Below, one piece after another: positions 33,947 through 45,016 of a DNA stretch of 64,000 nt. The position numbers and the translations under genes are program-made. The notes under the pieces were generated by a model. The model made no database searches. It had not been told where the DNA came from and was given only the letters and a program-made list of their open reading frames with translations. The stretch is taken from assembly GCA_027575765.1 (NCBI GenBank), contig JANBPT010000084.1:1-64000 (forward strand), in the 5' to 3' direction. Every line of letters begins with the position of its first letter. Position 1 is the stretch's first letter. The DNA comes from Tieghemiomyces parasiticus (lineage: Eukaryota; Kickxellomycota; Dimargaritomycetes; Dimargaritales; Dimargaritaceae).

Positions 33947-34540
33947 GGCGGACCGCAGACCGTCGGAGGGCGAGGACCGGTGTAAACGAGGGCGATGGCG
34001 GGGTCTTCGGGGGGGGATGGTACTGTTAGAAGAATGCGAGTTCCATGGAGGGTGTAGGGATGGAATGGCGGTCGGGATGGGGTCAGGCGGAATTCCTACG
34101 TTCAGCCTGCTAGAGAAGGTTTCTAGGTGGTGGCCTAGGGTGGTCAATAGGCGGTAGCCGTGAGCCTCCCCTGCATACAGCCGGAGGGCCTTGGTCAATA
34201 CGCCACGTCCCTGCTGTGGTGTTAAAGTCCCCAGCTGGGCTCTGTCGCTGCCGCCGCTAGCCTATTAGTTTCAAGGAAGGGAAGCGAACGCCGCAACGGT
34301 CCGGTGTCTTCAATCACTTTCCCACGCAATGCACCGATGGTAGCCGGCCCTCGTCTCATTCTGGAGTTGTCTTGGCCAATCCCCCCCCCCAACCCCGCCA
34401 ACCGAGAACACCTTGTGCATTCTTCAGAGCTCGACGCATCGCTTGTCTGATTCATTTTGCCCTTCACCGCTACTTTCTCGGCGCCACCTCTTCCCTCACG
34501 TGCACATCGACACCCTCTCCCCATCTTGCTCCCCTATAAC
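33947..34540. other. Shared divergent promoter region VPS25 / PHS1
   Basis: 594 bp, the shortest divergent gap in the window, and so a candidate bidirectional promoter. A C10 run lies at 34381-34390. The right part (34395-34540) is pyrimidine-rich on the plus strand and the left part (33950-34090) purine-rich on the plus strand, which fits leaders running outward from the middle. No clear TATA box. Confidence 0.55.
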
Positions 34541-35452
34541 ATGGCCAAGTCGACGTCCTCGTCGGGTCCGGTTACCGCCTACCTTGTGGCGTACAACCTA
34601 GCGTCCATGGCCAGCTGGGCCTGGATCCTCTACCGTACCGCCCTGGTTTTCCTGCAGACTGGCGACCACACCCAGGTTTACACCCAGGTCGGGTGGCCAC
34701 TCACTGTCGTCCAGACCTTTATGCTGCTGGATGTAGTGCACTCCGCCTTAGGTCTGGTGCGCTCGCCTGTGCTAACCAACCTCGTACAGGTGGCCTCGCG
34801 TGTCATTATCGTGTGGGAGCCGTTGCAGTGGTTCAAGACCCCCGAGGCCACCACCAGCTGGTTCCTCACCATCATGATCTGTGCGTGGGGCATCACCGAG
34901 GTTGTCCGCTACGGCTACTACGCTGCCAGCCTCCTCGGCTTCCAACCCCGCCTGCTCACCTGGGCCCGCTATACCTTCTTTTACGCGCTTTACCCGCTCG
35001 GCGCCTCCAGCGAGGCCGCGATCATTTACTACAGCCTCGACGCCGCCCGTGATATCAGCTCCATCCTCTACGGTATCGCCGTAGTTGAGATCCTCCTGTA
35101 CTTTCCCCGTAAGTCGCCGCCCACCTTGAAACCTGGGTATACTCCATCGCTTTCGACCTCAATTGTAAAGTCGCCATTAATTATCTCGTGATTGGGTCGA
35201 CGAGCCACGTCGCCTCCTCCACCTTTACCGCACATGAAGGGGGGGGTTATTTTTAGCCATGACTAACACCTCTCTATCGTACGTATTTTGTGCCTACCAA
35301 CGTACCCTCTATCACTACCGCATGTCCTACCACCACCAGTCTTCCCTCAAATGTACCTCCACATGATTAAGCAGCGTAGAAAGGTTCTGGGCGGCTCGAA
35401 ACCTGTCAAGCGCACCCGCGCGCATTCGACTCCGATCAAGAAGAAAATCTAA
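34541..35452 (+). CDS. PHS1: Very-long-chain 3-hydroxyacyl-CoA dehydratase (PHS1/HACD)
   Basis: Two exons, 34541-35108 and 35340-35452, joined by a 231-nt GT-AG intron in phase 1; 226 residues (yeast Phs1 is 217). It catalyses the third step of fatty-acid elongation in the ER, removing water from 3-hydroxyacyl-CoA (EC 4.2.1.134), and so supplies very-long-chain acyl groups for ceramides. Six hydrophobic segments are visible. The catalytic pair of yeast Phs1 (Tyr149, Glu156) corresponds to Tyr151 and Glu158 in YPLGASSE, with the same spacing. The second exon supplies LFPQMYLHMIKQRRKVL and a basic tail. The protein ends KKKI, a KKxx di-lysine ER-retrieval signal, which supports the exon 2 assignment. 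The ATG at 34541 starts the conserved protein; the frame is open further upstream without homology. Confidence 0.93.
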
Positions 35453-35784
35453 AACCTGGCTGGAGATGTCTGTAGGTCGAACAAGACTAGATCCCTACTG
35501 CGGGTGCGCGCCGTCCACTAAAAGATATGTGGTCGCCCCTAATGATTAGCACCAACACCATCCCTCTTACAAGGACGCTCCGCGTTGCCCCATGTCCTCC
35601 GCTCACGCGTAGTAATTAAATGCATAATGGTTAGAGTATTGAGTTGTCATAAGGCCGAAGTTTATTTTTTTATGTCGGGCAAACCCGGCCGTCGTCCAAT
35701 CCCAAACGAACTTCGAAAGAACAGCCCCACACCTGGATACGTCGCCAAAGTAAGCATCCGCATGAGAGAACAGGCACACCTTAA
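35453..35784. other. Convergent intergenic region PHS1 / HGD
   Basis: 332 bp between stop codons, the tightest spacing in the window; T7 at 35664-35670. It presumably holds both 3' ends. Nothing else is seen. Confidence 0.6.
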
Positions 35785-37373
35785 TTAGTTTCGGGCGACT
35801 CGCGCGTCGCGATTTGCCGGGTCAAAGGCACGTGGAATAGTCAGCCAAGCCTTGTAGTATTCGTGGTCGAGTTTTTCGCTACCCTCCAGTGCCCACCGGG
35901 TAACCTTAAGCATCATACTGGTCTCGAACATGAACGCTTGGGTGCCATCAGCAACGCGACCAGGCTGCAGTTCTCGGGTGGAGGCGGTAGTCACGGTGTG
36001 GACGTCGGGTCCGTGCGGAGTCATCAGGCTGTGCAGACTAGCCCCGCCAGGCAGGAAGCCGCCGCGTTTGGCCTCGTACTCGCCACGGATCAGGCCCATA
36101 AACTCCGACATGGCATTGCGGTGGAAGTAAGGTGGGCGGAAGGTGTTGTGCTGTACCTCGAAGCGCGGCGGGAAAATGACAAAGTCGGCCAGGGCCGTGC
36201 CAGGGAACGCTGAACGAACGGTGAGTACCGTAAACACGGACGGATCAATGTGGTCAAACGTGACGGAATTGACGGCACAAAAGTTGGCCAAGTCGTAGCG
36301 GTAAGGTGTGTAGTTGCCGTGCCACGCCACCACATCGAAGGGGACATGGTCCTGCCGGGCGGTGAAGAAGGTCCCGTGAAACTTGGTCACGATCTGATAG
36401 GGCTCGTCACGGTCCTCGTAGGCAGCCACGGGCGCTTGAAAGTCGCGTGGGTTTGCCAGGCCGTTGGCACCGATAGGGCCCAGGTCGGGTAGCTGGAAAT
36501 GGCCGTCAAACACCTCTAGGACATAGCCGCGCGAAGGTCCGTCGGGCACCTCCACACGGAACCGGATCCCGCGAGGCACCACAGCGATGTGGTTGGGTTG
36601 GACCTCCATCCAGCCCAGTTCGGTCTGGATAATCAAGGTACCCTGCTGGGGGACTGCGGGTCAAAACGCAAGGCAGGGTGGGGTAGGGCAAGAAGAGTAG
36701 AGCCAGGTTAATATGGTCTCCAGGTGGTAGCGTCATGCAAGAGACCGGAGCCTCAAGTGTCGGCGGGGAGGTGCGGAGTTCATTCGAGGGACACTATCCG
36801 GATGGACCTACCAATGAGCCAGTCACCGTCCGAGCTATAGAAAGCGCGGCGCACCATGGGGCGATTGCAAGTGTAGACGTAGACGGCCAGGCCCTGCCGA
36901 CTACCCGGGTCGCCTGCCCCGGCGACGGTGTGCAGACCTTCCACAAAATCACACGGGTCGGTTTCCGAGTCGGGCAGATCGAACGGTTTCCAGCGTAGCT
37001 GGGCCGGGGTGATTAACGCCGCATTGGGGTCAGATGGGGCTGGGGGGTCCACAAAGCTCGGACAAACGTGGCGGCCCAGAGCGGACTCCGCCGTGGCCTG
37101 CGTAGCCGTAGCACTTGTTGGTTGGAATGGATGGTGGACCACGGAGGGACGGATGCGATACAGCCAGGTACGACGGTTCTCGTGGCGCGGGGCGGTGAAG
37201 GCTGTACCTGAGAGTTGTTCGGCATATAGACCAAACGGACACACTTGGGGGGTATTTTGGCCAACCGGCAGGGCCCCCGCCAGGGCCTCGGAGCAGAAGT
37301 GGTTGCCGAATCCCTGTTGGTATTGGAAGCTGGCGGGGTCGGTGGGGGCAGTATCGGTGACGGGCAGGGCCAT
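35785..37373 (-). CDS. HGD: Homogentisate 1,2-dioxygenase
   Basis: Two exons, 37373-36812 and 36653-35785, with a 158-nt GT-AG intron in phase 1; 476 residues (human 445). It opens the ring of homogentisate to maleylacetoacetate (EC 1.13.11.5) in phenylalanine/tyrosine catabolism. Iron ligands are in place: His365 and Glu371 in [12 protein letters not shown], and His401 in TPHGPD, with the same 36-residue spacing as human His335-His371. Other landmarks are [34 protein letters not shown] and [18 protein letters not shown]. The N-terminal domain carries a few extra residues rich in Ala/Pro/Thr. Loss of this enzyme makes fungi and people accumulate homogentisate and pyomelanin-like pigment. The rest of the pathway (fumarylacetoacetase, maleylacetoacetate isomerase), clustered with it in Aspergillus, is not present in this window. 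Confidence 0.96.
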
Positions 37374-40362
37374 GGTAACGTGGGGAGGACAGGAATGTCG
37401 GAGGGGCTTTGGGAAATGGTTTGGCGGAAGGTGAATGTACCGGAGGGATGGGAGGCGGGGCGAATAGTACTTAGACAATTGAACCAGTACTAAGAAGAAG
37501 TAGCTCGGCACAATTGGGGGGAAGTAGATGGACTTGAGAAAGCAGTCCTAACCACGCCACTCCTCCTGCCTCGAAGAGGTTGCCCGTGGTGCTATAACCT
37601 GTACTGGGGATCCGTGTGAAATTTCGGATTACATCCCCGCTTCCCTCCCACAGCAAATGGTCTTTTCCCGCATGCAATACTGGCGCAAAAGCCAGTCACG
37701 CAGCACTATCGATATGAGTAGCAGTCAGCCGACCCGCGGGTTGATAAATTGGTGGGAGAATCCACAATCACGTGAGATGCTCTGGATTGGCCCCCCGCCG
37801 CCTCTGCCCCGCCACCATGACCTTTGCCTCATCCGTGAGCCCTTCCCCCCCCCCCCCGTTCTGACAGACCTCGGACTGTAGACTGCACACACCAAGGCCA
37901 ATCTTACAGTAGATGTAGTGCGGAGCCAAAGGTTAAAGCCTAATATTGGCAACTAACTGCTGGGAAGTATAGGCCATCATCCCCGCTTGGGAGAAGCCGC
38001 TCCTGTCCCACATGGCTAATATAAAGTCCATTCCAGAGTCATATTCCATTAGTTGTATCAAAATTTTCCTGGTTAATAATAATGTAGTGTATGTGTAAAC
38101 GGGTATAGTCAGCAGGTAGAAAAAATGAGGTCAAAATTGGTATCCTAGAATTCGTCCCCCCTCCTAGTTCCGGGTGACGGCGACCTGGGGTTTTATGTCC
38201 CCAAGGTCCACAAGTTAAAATAAACTCGATAGGAAATAAACTATAGGCTTATGAGAACATGACGTAAAAATGAGGAAGGCTAAGGGTTAAGGCAGCGCGA
38301 AGTGCTGCAACCATCACAATAATGTGCAGCTTTATATCCTAGTGGTATAATTATCTCGTTTGGGAGGGTGAGGCCCTGAGCTTGATTCATTTGAGCTGCA
38401 TTTTATGGCAGGTCTTTCCGGTCGAAAAGGTCGTGCGGCCATGATTATAGTTGACCGAAGTGCAATGCCGATCATGCTGCGAAGAGGCGGCTCTACTTTG
38501 ATGATCTCAGCTTGCTCCCATTAGGCCATCCAATGCCAAGCATCCGGGATACGATAGGCCGTAGCACTCGAAAACCTTTTCGTTTGCTGCTTCACTATTA
38601 ACAGTACCGATAGCCCGACTTTAGCTGCGCATCGAGAAGCATTCCGGCCGGGCCTTGCCGACGGGTGAAATTGGTGCTGCGTAAAGGCTTTGGAACGGGG
38701 GGGGCAGCTTGGAATCCTACAACGGTTAGTTGGATAAGGCACACCCTTGAACGGGCAGCTAGGGGCTTTAGTCTCGCTATGAAGCCGCAGGGGGCCGCGC
38801 CCCTGGCTAGCGCATCTCGCTGTATCAAATGATCTGTATGCTAGCCCATCCAGAAAGTGGTCGGCCACTCTAATTCCCCTCCCAGGAACATCCACTGTGG
38901 CCATGAGTGCCCTTGTGGGGTTGCGTGGCCAAACTACTTTTGAGCTATCCGAAGCGCTTCCCCTGTGTTACTGAATGACGCCGCATAGAGCCCATTACCC
39001 AATAACCTGATAATGTAAGCTTCCAACGATCCATTCCCATCTCGTATCGTTATGTATCAAGATTAACCCAACGATGCCGGGTTCGACATCAGCTCTTTGC
39101 CCCATCTAATAGCAGCCGCGCCGTCACAAAACCAACAGCCGATTAACCCGCGCGGGATTATGCCAAGCGTTGCCCATTGCTGCGGCACATCGCATGCAGT
39201 TACACGGACTCAACCGGGAAAACAATGGGCCGGCGGGCGGACGAAACTAGGGTGGCAGAGAGTGGGATAAGCTCCCTACGGCTGAAGGCGGGTGCCAGGC
39301 CCGTCTCGTGGGGAAGGGCTGCGGGTCCGGGGTTGTCTTCCCACCTAGGCCGACCGGTCGCTTTAAAACCCGTTCGCACTGCAGGGTACACACGGTGACC
39401 TCCCGGTGCTACCTAGAACGGGGCCCGAGTGCGGTTATTAGTAGCGTACATAGTAAGTAAAGTCGCCCGGCGCCGAGATCTCGACCAGAATCGGGAATCG
39501 GGAAAGCTCTCGCCACACAATCCCTAGCATTTTGATGCGCCGTTTACTATGACGTACGCATGTGGCTTACATACGGGGAGGGAAGTGAGAAGGCCCTGGA
39601 CACATGCACTCTGCTCTCCCTCCCGCGCGGCCTATAGCCCAGCATACAGGCATGTAGCGATGGGAGAATAGGCACCGATGAGTAATGACGGTAGCGATAC
39701 CTCTGGACCTTCACGGCTAGCCTTATCGTCTCATCTTCTGACCCGTGGGTTCGCGGGTATAAGAATCCCTCGTTACTCCCTCGCTCCACCATCCGGATCC
39801 TCTACCTTCTCCTTGGTTTCGCACAATTATCTTTCCGGATCATACCCCACGCGACAATCCCTTGGCCCTGCTCGGATCCCCTTCAATCCTCCCTCCCATT
39901 GTCCCCCCTAACCAGGCACAACGCGTGCGTTCCAGTGAGAAGCGTGCATTGAGGACACTGAACTGTCCTTAGCCTCCTTGTTCCTATTGACATCCACTCG
40001 TAGCGTGTTCCCTGGGTACGTTTATCTTAACGTCTGAAACCCTCCCTTTGCTGCTCGTGCTTCAACCTATCCCAGTTGGTTTTAAACACCAGCCCCCTTC
40101 AACGTCTGTTCGACTCGCTTCTCCCACGTTGTAACCGTGTTTCGCCTAGTCGATTTGGCCACTTCAGCCTCATAATCCAGCCGGAACCTCTGCTCATCAC
40201 CACTTCTGACGTAATCTAGCTCATCCACGGAATCGATATTTACCTATTTACGTTGCACCTCTCGCTTTTCTCCTCTCTCTTCCCCCCCTAGGGCCACGAT
40301 CCGCCTTTTGAGTATCAGTCTCTGTCCCCTAGTAGTCCCGCCCGTTTTACACCCGCCCTTCC
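37374..40362. other. Divergent intergenic region HGD / CNNM
   Basis: 3.0 kb without a supported gene. C13 run at 37845-37857, the longest C/G run of the window. The central part (37950-38500) is AT-rich. From about 39760 the plus strand turns pyrimidine-rich after a TATA-like box and is probably the CNNM leader. The 127-codon frame at 38521-38904 (-) looks random. Confidence 0.55.
39758..39764 (+). promoter_or_regulatory. TATA-like box upstream of CNNM
   Basis: TATAAGA, directly followed by a long C/T-rich stretch, 605 bp before the CNNM ATG. Confidence 0.35.
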
Positions 40363-43300
40363 ATGTCGAAACCTCCTCTACAACCTAGCCATGTGTGCGT
40401 CACGATAGCCCGTCGCTCGGCGTGCTACGCCGGCGCTGCCCTCCTCCTGCTGCTTACTCAGCAACTACCCGTGGCCGTAGCCCACCCGTACGCCCTCGAC
40501 GTGACTACCACGGACGCTGAGAAGCTTCCGCAGGCTACAGATATTGGCCGTGCCCATGAAGAACCCGAAATCCCTGCCGGTTCGCCCGACTTTTGGCTGC
40601 GGCTCTTCGCTGCGCTGGTGCTAGTTCTCCTGGGCGGCCTCGTTGCTGGTAAGTTGGATATTTCGATTTAACGCCGTGCTATTGACCGCGTCGCCTTGCC
40701 CAACCCCGGCCCTGTAACTCGAGCTATTTTGTCCCTGCGCTTACTTAGTGTCAGCTCCGAATGAAGTTCAGGGGCCTATAGTTAGTGGCGGTTCACCACC
40801 TTTATTAAGGCTGGCTCTAATCCCTGACTCTTCCCTGTTTCTGGATCGCACATCCTTCTTCCATCCACCAGGCCTTACGTTGGGTCTCATGTCTCTGGAC
40901 GAAACCAACCTACACATTCTCAGCGTGTCGGGCGATGAGCGCCAGCGCAAATACGCGGCCCGCATCAAACCCATCCGCAAAAATGGCCACTGGCTGCTTG
41001 TGACCTTACTGTTGGTCAACACCCTCATCAACGAGTCCCTGCCCATCATCATGGACAGTATCTTCGGCGGTGGTGTGACGGCTGTCCTGGTATCCACCGC
41101 CCTGATCCTCATCTTTGGCGAGGTGATCCCGCAGTCCGTGTGTGCGCGCCACGGTCTCATGATTGGCGCATTTTTCGCCTGGTAAGTTGACTAACAGGAC
41201 CCGGGCCCCTCCCTGCCACCAATTAATCAGGCTTTTCGTAATGCTAGCGTTGACGTACTAACCCTCATTTCGCGTATCCCCCTCCCTCTCTTCACATAGG
41301 CCCGTTCGCATTATGCGCTGGATTCTGGTAAGTACCGTAGTTGTCGTCCGGAATTGGTATTCTTACAATGGAGGCCAACCACGGATCCCTGGTTCAACCC
41401 CTCGGCCGAATCCGTCCTGTTTAGAGAAATGTCGCGTGCCCCCACTGTGGTGGATCAAGGGGTGTCATTAGAATTCGTAAGGGCCTTTCCTAGCAGTGAG
41501 GACCCTGCATACCCCGCGCAGAACTGTTACAATCAGGCAGTGCTTCTCGAAAACACAGCTAACCCAGGTACCTCCTCTTCATCGCCATGTCGTGCTACCA
41601 TCCTCCCCTCCGGACCATGGTCATTTCCCACTTCGACGACTTCCCCCAGGCCCCACTCGGTTACCCCATGGCCTGCTTCCTTGACTGGCTCCTCGGCGCC
41701 AACCACGGCATGATCTACCGCAAGGCCGGTAAGTTTAACAATTACGATCTTCTCTCTATTTACCTGACGGAGACTCGGAAGGCGAGTCTTGTCGCTTCTG
41801 CGGTTGTTCCGCTTTTATCGGCCGCTCAGTGCTTCTCACCGGCATGATTCCCCCCCCCTCCTTACGCACCTCCCATCCTAACGGTCTATGCTCATATCCA
41901 CTACCGGCTGCCCACCGTGGTTAATACCTAAAATGCAGAACTCAAGGAACTAGTTTCGATGCACGATGCCTCGCACGGCGGCTCGCTCACCCAAGATGAA
42001 ATCACCATGATCCGCGGTGTCCTAGAGCTCAACGAGAAGATGGTGATTGACGTGATGACACAGTACCCGTCCGTTTACTCCATCGACATCGACTCTATCA
42101 TGGACCGCGCCAAAATGACCGAGATTATGCGTGCCGGCCACAGCCGCGTGCCCGTCTATGAGGGTAATCGCCGCAACATCGTGGGCGTACTCTTAGTCAA
42201 ATCTTTGATCCTTCTCGACCCGGACGACGCTGTGCCCCTGCGTCGCCTTAAGATCAACCGCATCCCAGCCGTCACCACCAAGACCTCCCTCTTCGACATT
42301 CTCAATATCTTCCAGGAGGGTGGCAGTCACATGGCCCTGGTTTACGAGGCGCCCGAGGTTAACTTTGGTGACGATAACCTGACCATTTCAGACGTTCGCC
42401 GCTCCATGGACTCCATGACGAGCACCGACTCGCAGAGCCCGCAACTACCCGGCAGCAACACAGGCGGCCACTGGAATGTGTGTGAGCGGCTTCTGGGCGT
42501 CATCACGCTGGAGGATGTCATCGAGGAACTTATCCAGGAGGAGATTGTGGATGAGACGGACGTGTTCATCGACATGCGCCAGAAGATCAAAGTCGTGGGC
42601 GCGGTGCGCCACCTGAGCCTGGATAAACTGGGCGTCGGTGGCAAGTCTGGGATGTCTAGCGTCGTCCGCTCCGTTAGCCGTAGTGCCGGTGGTTCCGCCA
42701 CCCCAGGCCCTGCAGTTGGTGGATCCACGATGCTGGCCACGCCCGGGGTACCCAACAGCTCGGGCATGCTCGATCCCCTCAAACCCATCAGCGACTCCAC
42801 TCCGCTGCGCAAGTATGACTCGATCCACACCACCGACTCCGGCACGGCCACCGCAACAGCTGTCCCGCGTTCCGAGGTATTGCGCCCGCGGCCCTCGCAC
42901 CGCAGCGGTCCGCCCGGGTACATATCCCGTGAACGCCTCATCCCACTCCCGTCGTCGGCTGCGACCGCCAAGACCAAGGGCGTGGTTCGCAAGGGTACCG
43001 CCTTTAGCTCCCGCCGCCGCGAACTACTCCATTCGACCGAGGGCGACGATGACGCACGCCCGACGCTGGTGCGCCCGGTTAGTGAGTACGCGTCCTACCC
43101 ATCGCAGGACGGTGTATCCGGGGCCGACGGTGGCCCGCCCCGCCACAACGCCGAATGGGACAACAGCTGCCGTTCGCTGGACGACCAGCGTGCGCAGACC
43201 CTCATCACATTAGGTACACCACCCCGCAACGGCAGTGGGGACGGCCAGGGTGTGCTAAGCCAGAGTCCGCGCGGTAACTACGCCTTCTCGCAGTCGTCGC

Positions 43301-43485
43301 CGTCCCTACCCACTACCACCACAGCCGGTGATCCGGACCTGATCCATATTGGCGAATCCACCCACCTGCCCTCTCGTGTCTCACCGACCTCCCACGGAGA
43401 CGGCGTCGAGGCCACTTCCGCCCGCCATTCGAACCACGGCTCGCGCGCAAACTCCGTACATCGTTCGCAGTCGCACCACCCTTGA
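40363..43485 (+). CDS. CNNM/Mam3-family metal transporter (DUF21 + CBS pair)
   Basis: Five exons: 40363-40648, 40872-41181, 41300-41327, 41650-41728, 41939-43485; 749 residues. Exon 3 is only 28 nt. All introns are GT-AG and phases match. Layout: signal-like hydrophobic segment ending AVAVA at about residue 40; a transmembrane helix leading into GLTLGLMSLDETNLHIL; the rest of the DUF21/CNNM membrane domain (ESLPIIMDSIFGGG, FGEVIPQSVCARHGL, WILAPLGYPMACFLDWLLG); an acidic hinge (GSLTQDEITMIRGVLELNEK); a CBS pair, about residues 265-450 (MTQYPSVYSIDIDSIM ... LLGVITLEDVIEELIQEEI); and a Ser/Pro/Thr-rich disordered tail of some 300 residues. Family members (human CNNM1-4, yeast Mam3, bacterial CorC) handle Mg2+ or other divalent metals; Mam3 acts at the vacuole membrane. 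Substrate and location here are inferred. Confidence 0.92.
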
Positions 43486-44302
43486 ATTGTGGTCCCCTAG
43501 AGAGTCGTTGCCCGTGAGTATTTAGAGTATCTAGACTCCTAGTAAGGCCCCGGTTAATCCAATCGCCGTATCCCCCCGCTGTACTGTCTCGGAGGCTCAT
43601 GTAGGATATCCACGCCTGCATCATCAATCCGATCTTCCACCCCTCGTACCCTGCTTGGCTTTACGAGACCCTCAGTACAGGTATCTGATAGTGCACTTGA
43701 TTTATATGTTTTTATCACGCTTATTTCTGTTGGGACCATGGGACTTTTTATCAGAGATTGTAGTGGCTAGTTGACTAAACATTCATACCAAAGTCCACAC
43801 AAGTGAGCATAATTGAGCAATCGGGGAAAATGGAGCGTAGTGTGATGTCAGACGGAAGATGGACCTGTGGATTAGGGATTGGGACAAACGGTCCCCGTGG
43901 AAGGGCATCGCCTGTTTGCAAAGCAGGACAGAGGTAGAGAGGTTGGGTGTACCCGGGGCTAGCAAGGATTAGATAGTATTCACGAGCCGGGTGAAGGTGG
44001 GGGGGCTAAGAAACAGGCACTGGCTGCATGGCAAAATGTAAGCCAATCTGGGGAGGATGGTAGTGGTAGGCATTACCGTACACTGCACGATAAGGGAGGG
44101 GGACCAGTACCTAAAAATACAAGGCCCGAATGGGATGGAGCGAGTGCCACTGCCATCAGGACCGGTATATGAGAAACTGACGGTCTTTCCACGGAGCGTG
44201 CTGTTGAGGGTGAAATCCGAGCGGTAAGTGCGCAGAGCGGATGGTGGCCGGGCAGAGCGGGAAGGTACCACTGAGAAGAGTCTGGAGAGCACCTCCTCCC
44301 CG
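43486..44302. other. Convergent intergenic region CNNM / BRI3-like
   Basis: 817 bp between stop codons. An AT-rich patch at about 43700-43730 (TTTATATGTTTTTATC) could mark the CNNM 3' end. No other structure is recognised. Confidence 0.5.
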
Positions 44303-45016
44303 TCAGTCGAAGCGGGCGCCACACTTGACACACCGCCGCTCGGTGCTGCAAAGGCAACAGGGTATCCCGCAGGGAAAGCACAGTAGAGCACACAGGACGC
44401 CGGGTACGGTGAACTCGGTTTCCAACTGGTGGTCCCCGCCCTTGGGGCACACAACATAGTTTTGGACGTAAATGACCTGGTAGGCCGGGGCTGGGGCTGC
44501 CCCGCCCGGCAGCGGTGATGCCGCGGGGTCGTGAGGGCTGACCGCACCGTAGTTGGTCGGCATGGCCAGGTGCGGGTTCTGGATATAAGGCGAATGCGGC
44601 TGTAGGGCCGGGGCGATATCGGCCGACGTCGAAGGACCAGCGTGGCCGTAGTGATGGGGTAGAAAGGCCTCGGCATGGGAGGCCGACGCCCGGCCCATTC
44701 CGGGAAAATATTCGACAGAGGCGCCGTAACCTGCGGGTGGCGGTGACCCGTACTTCCAGCCCACCGTACCGGCCGAGGACCGGTCGTCCACGGGGTGGCC
44801 CGGGTAGTGCGACGACGGAGCCGGGAAGTCGCTGGCCTCATCAGCGGGTACCGGGAGGTAGTTGTCGCTGTAGGGCGGGGGTGGGGGGCACGGTAAGCTC
44901 TCTGCCGACTCTGGGCGGGTCACAGTGTAGGGGGTGGGTTGGTGGGGGGTCTGACGCGGGCCCGGGCTGCCGGCCGGGACAAGGGCTTGACGTTCGTGCG
45001 ACTCCATGGCACCCAT
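44303..45016 (-). CDS. BRI3/LITAF-like small membrane protein with proline-rich N-terminus
   Basis: Single exon, 237 residues (234 if the second in-frame ATG at 45007, also in good context, is used). The last 50 residues match brain protein I3: a Cys-x-x region (VCPKGGDHQLETEF), a hydrophobic segment GVLCALLCFPCGIPCCLC, then a zinc-knuckle-like ending ERRCVKCGARFD; BRI3 ends RRCxNCGA. The first 185 residues are Pro/Ser/Tyr-rich and likely disordered, with a PPPY motif near residue 47 that could bind WW domains of Nedd4/Rsp5 ubiquitin ligases. LITAF and BRI3 proteins sit on the cytosolic face of endosome/lysosome membranes by a cysteine-bracketed hydrophobic hairpin. An endosomal role here is inferred; the homology rests on the short C-terminal domain. 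Confidence 0.68.
   Translation of the reverse strand: MGAMESHERQALVPAGSPGPRQTPHQPTPYTVTRPESAESLPCPPPPPYSDNYLPVPADEASDFPAPSSHYPGHPVDDRSSAGTVGWKYGSPPPAGYGASVEYFPGMGRASASHAEAFLPHHYGHAGPSTSADIAPALQPHSPYIQNPHLAMPTNYGAVSPHDPAASPLPGGAAPAPAYQVIYVQNYVVCPKGGDHQLETEFTVPGVLCALLCFPCGIPCCLCSTERRCVKCGARFD

Noticed and set aside
38521..38904. 127-codon open frame (-) between HGD and CNNM
   Set aside because: Random composition and no motif; overlapped by another frame on the same strand.
41354..41713. 119-codon open frame overlapping the third intron of the CNNM gene
   Set aside because: It reads through the intron and exon 4 in the wrong frame; the spliced reading restores a conserved DUF21 segment.
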